Part shown: piece by piece, positions 57,351 through 64,000 of the stretch | Layout of the letters: every line of letters starts with the position of its first letter | How positions within the stretch are numbered: the stretch's first letter is position 1 | From: Welwitschia mirabilis | Taxonomy: Eukaryota > Gnetophyta > Gnetopsida > Welwitschiales | DNA length: 64,000 bases | Direction: 5' to 3' | Assembly (NCBI GenBank): GCA_051453625.1 | Contig: JBOZIK010000001.1 | Location: 238,116,864 to 238,180,863, forward strand | Position numbers and translations under genes: made by a program | The notes under the pieces: model-generated | Databases searched by the model: none | Told to the model about the DNA's origin: nothing | Seen by the model: only the letters and a program-made list of their open reading frames with translations

Positions 57351-59339
57351 CCTTGTCAGTCCTTGATAAAGTAAGTGATTACCTAGATTGTGAGCCAATT
57401 TGACTAAGATAAACTAATGCTAAAAAAATGTAATATTGAGTTTCATTAAATCATATAAGAAAATGATATCATCAATAGGTAACTAATATAAATGCTAAAG
57501 AATTTTCCTAGGATCCCTACTTAAGCATGTCACTATAGACTAAATGAATTCTATACACATACACAAATCATAAAAATGTAACTTTGATGGCTCATGAAAT
57601 AAACTATGTATGCATATTATAGAAATAGTGATAATGGACTATTGTGATAGGCTTAAGTAGTGCTATCTTTCAAAAAAATTATGTCTTTAAGTTCATTATT
57701 TTCATCAAAAAATGCAAAGGACAAGAGTAGATATAGCACTTTTTAGATGATCTAAGACATGACTATGGAAAAACTCATAAGTGTAATACTAGATCCTACA
57801 AGATAAAGTTCATGAATTCTTCATAAACTTATTCAAATAACATGAAAAATTAATTCAAATAGCCCAACATAAAGTTAAATTATGAAAGCTTAAAAAATGA
57901 AAAATTTGTATTGAAAAGTCTAGAATAAGTCCAAAATGGTGTTTTAATCCCCCCTTCTCCCAAAAGAAGAAGCAAGATGTTCCAAATTACACCAACAATA
58001 GAGGAGAAGTATCATCACTTGTGTTATTGGAATGACATGCATGGGATTACAATCATAAAATAATCTATTTGGAGAAAAAGGTAAAATCAAAAAATCCAAA
58101 AAAAAAAGCAAACACAGGAAAACAATAGAAAGAAAATAGAAAATAGGAAAAAAAGTAAAGAATGAGCTTGAGATCATCCTCGTGGTGGAGAAGGAAAAGG
58201 TAATAATAGAAGAAAAGGCACTAAGTGGAAAGAAACAATACTCAAAAAATCCTTAAATGTGCCCAAACACATGGAAAAAAAGAACAAGAACTCATCAGAT
58301 TAGGGAAAACTATTAGAAAGAAAATAACAATCCTCTAGAAAAATTATGGATAAATAACAAGGAACTAGAAAATAATTAGATTCATAATATGATTCTAAAA
58401 AAGTATGAAAAATGACTTTGAAAAACCAATAAAACAACTAACTAAAATAAAAAATAAAAATGGATAACTAGGAATATAAAAAAGATTGCTTTCTTAACCT
58501 AAATACTAATCTAATAAATTCCCTTAGTAATAATCATAAAATCACTTGGTAATAATGCATGACATAATGTAAAAATTTATAAAGTTTCACTCAAATAGAA
58601 AATGATTATAATGATGTTGAGTATGATAATGTTATCAAACAATGAATGATAAGAGAAAAAGAAGTTGTAAAACAAGAACTTACAANNNNNNNNNNCAAGA
58701 TATTCACTAAAATCGAAAAAGTAAAGTGATGATGTGGAACTACTAAAAATAAATAAATAAAAATGAGTCTAGAAAAAAATTAATGCCTCTAAGAACCCAC
58801 ACAACATGGTCAACTGAACCCCAGTGAAGTTTTCATAGATATCATATCACACTACCAAAGGTCTCTCTTGGGAATATTTGCCTCGGTGTGCTTATAGTAG
58901 GACATTATGATTACCATGTTTTAGAGATACAACATTAAGGAGCATAGATTTTTATTACTTTTTGTTTTTTGAGTATCATTTCACTTTACCAAGTACTTTT
59001 AAGGATAAAAGTAAAAGAATGAGATGAGTAACAAAGTAAGAACATGAAAAAATAACTAATTTACTCACATAATTGAAAGAGAACAAAAGAACTAAAGCAT
59101 CTTCCCTTTGAAATGAAGTTCATAAACTGAATGTCTAGAAATTGGATGATCTAATCTTATCATTGAAAATGCCCAAGTAAAATATTACTAATCATGAAAA
59201 CTTTATAAGTAAATACATATGTCAAGTTATAGATGTTCAAGTGATAACATGATGTTTACCTAAGGAATGATTTAAGAAAGAATTTAGATAATGACAAAAG
59301 AAAGGTCCTCCTCATGCAGAGGAGCTTCTAAAATAAATG
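57351..59339 (-). other. G3 3' region, non-coding
   Basis: About 2 kb between integrase and PPT, colinear with G1 31480-32916 (the segment 58780-58930 is clearest). The open frame 57944-58177 (Phe/Leu-rich) is not conserved in G1. Contains a 10-N gap at 58686-58695. Confidence 0.65.
58686..58695. other. Gap, 10 N, in G3 3' region
   Basis: Short fixed gap; no duplicated flanks seen. Confidence 0.95.
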
Positions 59340-60640
59340 ATTCTATCATGTTCAAGGTTTTATTAGAATATGACTCATAGAGTTTTAACCTTTTTCCACT
59401 AATCTTTTGGATTTCTCTAGTGTTTACATTGAAGATTTTAACTGAGTTATTTGAGTGTACTTTTTCTATAAGATAAGAACCTAACCATTTAGAAGTTAAC
59501 TTCTTGTGAAAAAGGTGTACTTGGGTGTTATACAGAAGGACAAGTTGACTAGGTTCAAACTATTTATGAATAATCTTTGTATCATATCTAAACTTAGCTT
59601 GCGTTTTATGAATGAGTTGATGATGTAAGGCATGAGTACATTTTTCATCTAAATAGTTGAGTTAGGCTAACTAAATTTTAAGATTGTCATTCAAGTCTAC
59701 AAGGTTAATTTGATGGACGGATCAATGAAAATTATAACAAACATTAACTGGTAGCACACACTCTTTATTGTACACAAGTTCATAGGGCAATAAACCTAAA
59801 GAGTTACACTAAGTAGTATGATAAGTCTAAAGAATATCATTAAGTTTACAATACCAAGTCTTCTTATTAATAGAGACTAATTTTTAAAGCATCTTTTTCA
59901 TTTCTCTATTTGCAGTTTTAGCTTGACCTTTAGTTTGAGGATGATAAATTTAAGTAATTCTATGTTCAGCACTAATGGATAAAAGAATTTTTCAAAATAG
60001 GTGATTAATGAAATGAGCTCCTTGATCACTAATGATAATTTGTGAAAAACCAAATCATTGAAAAATATGAGTTTGAATAAGGTTGCAAATGGTTTGGGCA
60101 TCATTTTTAGTAGTAGGAACAGCTTCAACCCACTTAGTAACATTATTCATNNNNNNNNNNTAAGGATATAATTTTCTCAAGGAAAGGTGGTGTAATTGGG
60201 CCTAAAATGTGAGTTTTTCAATAATCAAAAGGTTCAGATTTAAGTATGGGTTTGAGAAACATACATGAGAACAAGTTAGCCTACTGTAGCATAGACATGC
60301 ATCACACTTCCTAGAAAAGTTAAATGAGCCTTTGAAAAGAGTAGGCTAATAAAAAAAAAATAATTTTCATAGTACTATTTTGGCCACTAAAGTATTCTCC
60401 AAATACCTCATTATGGAAAAGTACTAATATTTCTAAGGTTTCTTATTTAGGCACATACTTAGACATAATTTGATCTTTGCAATGTCTATACAGATGGGGT
60501 TCATTCCATTCATAGTCACTAATCCTATTAAGAAATGTTTTTCTTGGCTATTGTTTCAATGCTAAGGAGTTTTCATAGTCATAAGGTAATTTATGATGCT
60601 AACATATCAAGGAGCAGGATGAGAAGATGAGATATCATAA
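59340..60640 (-). pseudogene. G3 integrase, catalytic residues lost
   Basis: Reads (60190-60240) EPFDY, stop, KTHILGPITPP; then across a 10-N gap MNNVTKWVEAVPTTKNDAQTI, FGFSQIIISDQGAHFINHLF, HRIT, IYHPQTKGQAKTANREMKKML, KLNDIL, and the tail HLFHKKLTSKWLGSYLIEKVHSN, NTREIQKISGKRLKLYE. Of the D,D-35-E triad only the middle Asp (SDQGAHF) remains. The first Asp is His (60209-60211) and the Glu is Lys (59917-59919), with the 35-residue spacing still exact. No chromodomain follows, as expected for Athila/Tat. Confidence 0.92.
60151..60160. other. Gap, 10 N, in G3 integrase
   Basis: Lies between KIISL and MNNVTKW in the integrase core. The missing part is about the ILVxVD strand, so the real size should be close to 10-15 bases. 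Confidence 0.95.
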
Positions 60641-61200
60641 AGTTGTTTAATTGCAAAGAGTTACTCATTAGGAAAACAATCATTAATGGAAGTTTCATCA
60701 TGGGAGCAAGAAAGTTAAGAAATATGATCAATAATACTGTTATGTTTTCTAGCCTTATTAATGATAGTAAGATTAAATTCTTGCATTATAAGGATTCACT
60801 TAATAAATCTAGCACTAGAGTAGTTTTTAGTCATAAGATAGCAAATGGCTGCATAGTCTATGTAAACATTGATATGAAAACTAAGACGATAATGTCGAAG
60901 ATGATCTAAGAAAATGTTAATGATAATAATTTTCCTTTTAGTAGTAGTATAGTTGGATTGGGCACTTAACAAAAGTTTTATTAAGATAATATATAACTTG
61001 AAAATTGTTTTTTTTTTTTTAGCCAATAACCCCCCTATAGTAATGTTTCTTGCATTACACATAAGTTCAAAGTTTTTACTCCAATTGGGATATATGACAA
61101 TAGGTTTAGAAGAAATATTTTCTTTGGGGGTTTCAAATGCAAGTTCTCATGAATTGTTCCAACTAAATTTAACATCTTTTTCAAGTATGAAGTGGAAAGG
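60640..61200 (-). pseudogene. G3 RNase H
   Basis: Reads KPIVIYPNWSKNFELMCNARNITIGGLLAKKK, then (60796-61062) QSNYTTTKRKIIIINIFLDHLRHYRL, FHINVYIDYAAICYLMTKNYSSARFIKWILIMQEFNLTI. This is the gypsy RNase H order. In MCNARN the catalytic Asp of MCDASD is Asn. A longer-than-usual open stretch of about 88 codons survives. Confidence 0.9.
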
Positions 61201-61249
61201 TTTACAAATTTTAGCATTATCATGAATGAATTATTGATAAAAACAAACA

Positions 61250-62000
61250 TAACCAAGAAAAGATCTAACTTATTCGATGTTAGTTGAAGGGTTAAGGTTT
61301 TTAATGATATCTAGTTTTGTGGGATCCATCCTAATCCCTTATTTTTAAATGTGATAACCTAAAACAATTCCATGTTAGATAAGAAGAAACCTCTTTTTCC
61401 AACTCAAATATAATCCACTCTTAATACATAGATCTAGGACTTTCTCTAATCTCACTATAGTTTGTTCAAAAGTATCATCAAAGATGAAGAAGTCATCCAT
61501 AAAAACTTTAGTAGAGTCTTTTATTATATTAGCAAATATCCCCATCATGTCTTTTTGAAAGGTTGCAGGGGCATTACAAAGTATAAATAGAATTTATTTA
61601 AAAGCAAATATTTCAAAAGAAGAGGTGAACATGGTTTTAGCTTGGTCTTCACTTGTTATACAAGTTTGTTTATAGCTACTATACCCATCAAGGAAATAAT
61701 ACTAGGCATGACCTTAGATTTTATCAAGTACTTAATTAAAAAATGGTAAAGGGTAATGATCATTTTTAGTAACCTTATTAACGTTTTTAAAATTAATGCA
61801 CCTTCTCCATTTTCCCCTCTTCTTTAGAACTACTAATAGAGGACTAATTCATTCACTATCAGATATGGCATATATAATTCTATCATTTATAAGTTTAACT
61901 CTTTTAGCTTTAGCATTTTGTTTAAGGGCTAGATTTAATCTTTTTTGAAGTTACCTAACAAGTTTATCATTATTTTCAAGATAGATTTTATGTTAAAATA
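61250..62000 (-). pseudogene. G3 reverse transcriptase, FMDD intact
   Basis: Reads YYFLDGYSSYKQTCITSEDQAKTMFTSSF, ILFILCNAPATFQKDMMGIFANII, STKVFMDDFFIFDDTFEQTIVRLEKVLDLC, SGLYLSWKKRFLL, then GIVLGYHI, GIRMDPTKLDIIKNLNPSTNI, VRSFLGYVCFYQ. The FMDD catalytic box (61489-61503) is intact, although stops occur before and after. The N-terminal fingers (above 61800) are poorly readable. Confidence 0.92.
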
Positions 62001-62434
62001 TGGAAAGAGGAATGGCATCTAAGTCTTTATGTGTCCAAGAAAAGGCATTTTTCTTTGAACATAAGAGTAAGATCAAATTGAATTCTTATTGAGGAGTGAG
62101 ACAGTCACTAATTATCAAAGTTTTTTTTTTTTTGATTTTTGAAAATAAAAATGTGTTTTAATCTTTGGATCAATTTCTTAATCTCATGGGTGGTATGTTA
62201 AGCTATTATCCTGACTATCATGGGATAACAGCCTTAGGAGGACACTCCTTAAAAAGTTATTCTATCGAGTAAACATGTTGAGTTTCTTTCCATTATTTAT
62301 GTTTTTCATCTTTAGACTTAAGATAGTTTGTTTTAGTAGTATTATCATATAAATTTCATTCATGTAGTATGATAAATCTCTCTTCAATTAGTTAATGTTA
62401 TACAAACAAAGTTGGTTTCAATTCATCTTCAAAG
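62001..62434 (-). other. G3 protease-RT linker with a hairpin motif
   Basis: Degraded coding remnant. On the minus strand 62230-62202 reads as the family hairpin (TGTTATCCCATGATAG...GGATAATAG), an unusual place because elsewhere the motif is in non-coding parts. Confidence 0.55.
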
Positions 62435-62884
62435 TTAGACTAAGTTCCTGTGTCTTTTTTCAATAACATTAAAAACTTTAATGATAATTTTTTTATTGTC
62501 AAAATGGTATATTATCATCCTAGAGCTTGTGTCAATGATGCAATGGGCAATTGCATAAAAGACTCTTCCTAAAAGTAGTTGATATCCTCCATCATATTCT
62601 ATCTCAAGTATGAAAACATCAATGGGATAAAAAGCTTCTTTAATCTTAATAAATAGATCTTTGATAATTCCTAATGGTTTTTTAATTGAGGTATTAGCTA
62701 ATTCTAAGATGAATGATATAGGTTCAACTCTATTTTCTAACCCAAGTCTTTCACATATGTGGGGAGGCATGATGTTTATACTTGCTCCTATGTCAATCAA
62801 AGCTTTTAAAATTGTTTTGTTTTCTTCTAAAGTAACACTTATAGTTATAGCCCTAGAGTCTTTGAATTTAGGACATTTTTTCAT
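62435..62884 (-). pseudogene. G3 protease, longest open segment in the window
   Basis: An open 149-codon stretch. Residues 1-30 read KKCPKFKDSRAITISVTLEE; the active site LIDIGASINIMPPHICERLGL follows at about residues 29-49, with the D-I-G-A-S triad region intact; then LELANTSIKKPLGIIKDLFIKI, and the second hallmark YQLLLGRVFYAIAHCIID at about 103-120. Length and order fit the Athila/Tat protease. Initiation at this Met is not expected, since it is an internal part of a polyprotein. The plus-strand frame 62661-63005 is an antisense shadow. Confidence 0.93.
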
Positions 62885-63539
62885 AATTAAGTTGAAAATA
62901 AATTATGCAAGAAAAACCTTACTAGGAATGATATGTTTTTGCTTTCTTCTTGCTAAATCTTTCCATAACTTAAAATATTTACGATTTTTTTGCAAGAGCT
63001 TCTAAAAAGAAAGGTTGATGTTTACTTATTGCATTAAAGCTTTTAGGTGTTCATCAAAGGTAGGGTTTGTATTCAATCCATCAAGCCAAGGGTGGATTGT
63101 TTCTTTTTTTTACTTTCTTGTGAATTATTTTTAGTGAAGGCTTTAGTAAGTGATGTTGATGGAAGGTTGTATGAATCTAAAATTTTCACATCATCTTCTT
63201 CATTTATTTCATTATTTTTAGAAGTTAAAACCTCATGGGTAGGAGTTATTGTATCTTTTCCACTTCTTGTTACTATCTTCAAATCTCTCCTAACTTCATT
63301 TGGGTTGGGTAATGATTGAGTTGCAAGAGACCCTTATGGTCTTTGGTTGGCAAGCATCGTTTCTTGAAGAATATTTACTAAGTTTTCAATATTGCTATTG
63401 GTCTTTTCAATGTTGTTCTTATTTTTATCTTACACTTTTTTCATCTTTTCTATGGATTATCTAAGTGGATCACTCTAATTTTGTTGAAAATTATGTTATA
63501 AGTTGGAATTCTTGAATTTACTTTTAAATGGTTTCCATT
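62885..63539 (-). other. G3 gag-protease spacer
   Basis: Includes the open 63073-63282: MKIVTRSGKDTITPTHEV, EINEEDDVKILDSYNLP, KKKKQSTLGLMD. The TRSGK word and acidic patch are typical of the segment after the zinc knuckle in Athila/Tat. Stops elsewhere. The plus frame 63047-63319 is its shadow. Confidence 0.75.
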
Positions 63540-64000
63540 GTGATTGCCCACCCAATCTTTGTTGAACTTGTGATTGATTTTTAAAGTTACATATTCTTTG
63601 GTTAAAAGAATAAACTTCCTAAAACATTATTTCATTACAATTTGGTAATAAAGGGCATTCTTTTATTAGATGAGAGTCATCTTCACAAATTTTACAACTT
63701 GAAGTTGAGTTTTCATTTTTTACTACTTTTATATCAACTATCATTTGTATATACTTCTCTAAAGTAGTAGTAAAATCTTTCATCAAGTTTATTGAGTCCT
63801 CCTTTTCTTCTTCTTTGTTATATTTAACTTTCTTTAAGTTCTTTAAAATTTGGCTTATAGCTCAATTTTCTTTAGTGGGTATAGGCCAATTTTGGATTTT
63901 TTATACAAGATTTTCCAATACACTTTATGTATTATCTAGGCCTAAATTCAATGTGTTGCCTCCATAAGAAAAATCCATAAGTTGCTTAGTTGAACCATTC
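63540..64000 (-). pseudogene. G3 gag C-terminal part with intact zinc knuckle (partial)
   Basis: Reads SSCKICEDDSHLIKECPLLPNC near 63640-63710, a complete CX2CX4HX4C zinc knuckle, preceded by VKNENST and followed by NQSQVQQRLGGQSQWKPF, a Gln-rich tail. Upstream (63730-64000) the gag C-terminal part is readable with stops (FDDTLKVYTNDSxYKS-like, NLGLDNT). The rest of gag lies beyond the window. Confidence 0.85.

Larger units (their letters stand above)
55979..64000 (-). mobile_element. G3: Athila/Tat-type gypsy element, gag to 3' LTR
   Basis: Minus-strand order from the window end is gag C-terminus with zinc knuckle (63540-64000), spacer (63073-63282), protease (62435-62884), RT (61250-62000), RNase H (60640-61200), integrase (59340-60640), 3' region (57351-59339), PPT (57336-57350) and 3' LTR (55979-57335). 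The 5' LTR and gag start lie beyond 64000. It is the best-preserved pol in the window and the full-length relative of G1, but has stops in most domains. Confidence 0.9.

Noticed and set aside
60643-61225. Plus-strand frames of 88-90 codons over RNase H
   Set aside because: Antisense shadows; the minus-strand reading carries the RNase H motifs.
62661-63319. Plus-strand frames of 114 and 90 codons over protease and spacer
   Set aside because: Antisense to the clear G3 protease and gag spacer.

Overview
The window is repeat-dominated nuclear DNA of a flowering plant. It is visibly very AT-rich and is filled with broken LTR retrotransposons of plant type: Ty1/copia of the SIRE kind, and Ty3/gypsy of the Athila/Tat kind with a DxGAS...MP protease and PBS sequences derived from the plant GGCGCCGTTGCC form. 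I found no host protein-coding gene, no rRNA gene, no functional tRNA and no CRISPR array. The species cannot be named from this sequence. Coding remnants carry many stops and missense changes, and most look like C-to-T or G-to-A transitions, as expected after long cytosine methylation and deamination.

Layout. 1-3479: 3' part of a plus-strand copia element (C1) inserted in the 3' LTR of a minus-strand, nearly full-length SIRE-like copia element (C2, 3480-11526). 11527-35210: a minus-strand tandem array, LTR-gag-LTR-gag-LTR-gag-LTR, of a gag-only element whose LTRs are about 3.8 kb while the internal region is only about 1.5 kb. C2 interrupts its leftmost LTR. A plus-strand gypsy element without RT and integrase (G1, 27619-34006) interrupts its rightmost LTR. 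35211-42034: poorly identifiable AT-rich DNA with a copia relic (C3), a tandem repeat of about 395 bp in three copies, and AT minisatellite tracts. 42035-51070: a minus-strand Athila-like gypsy element (G2) with 3' LTR, gag, PR, RT, RH, INT and a truncated 5' LTR. 51071 to about 54205: LTR, 3' region and an extra reading frame of another minus-strand gypsy element (G4). 55207-55475: a CACTA-like terminus made of palindromes. 55979-64000: a minus-strand gypsy element (G3) from 3' LTR to gag, running off the window end; G1 is a deletion derivative of the same family.

The genes do not work together in a pathway. The region is a palimpsest of nested insertions. The most distinctive items are the gag-only tandem array (giant LTRs, a 9-bp minisatellite just upstream of a conserved TATA box, a tRNA-like segment near the LTR 3' end, and PBS/LTR junctions duplicated 3, 1 and 2 times) and a hairpin motif of about 30 bp scattered in constant orientation through leaders, 3' regions, LTRs and once a pol interval of the G1/G3/G4 family. 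Seven assembly gaps are present; two are flanked by near-identical duplicated ends and probably hide little or no sequence.
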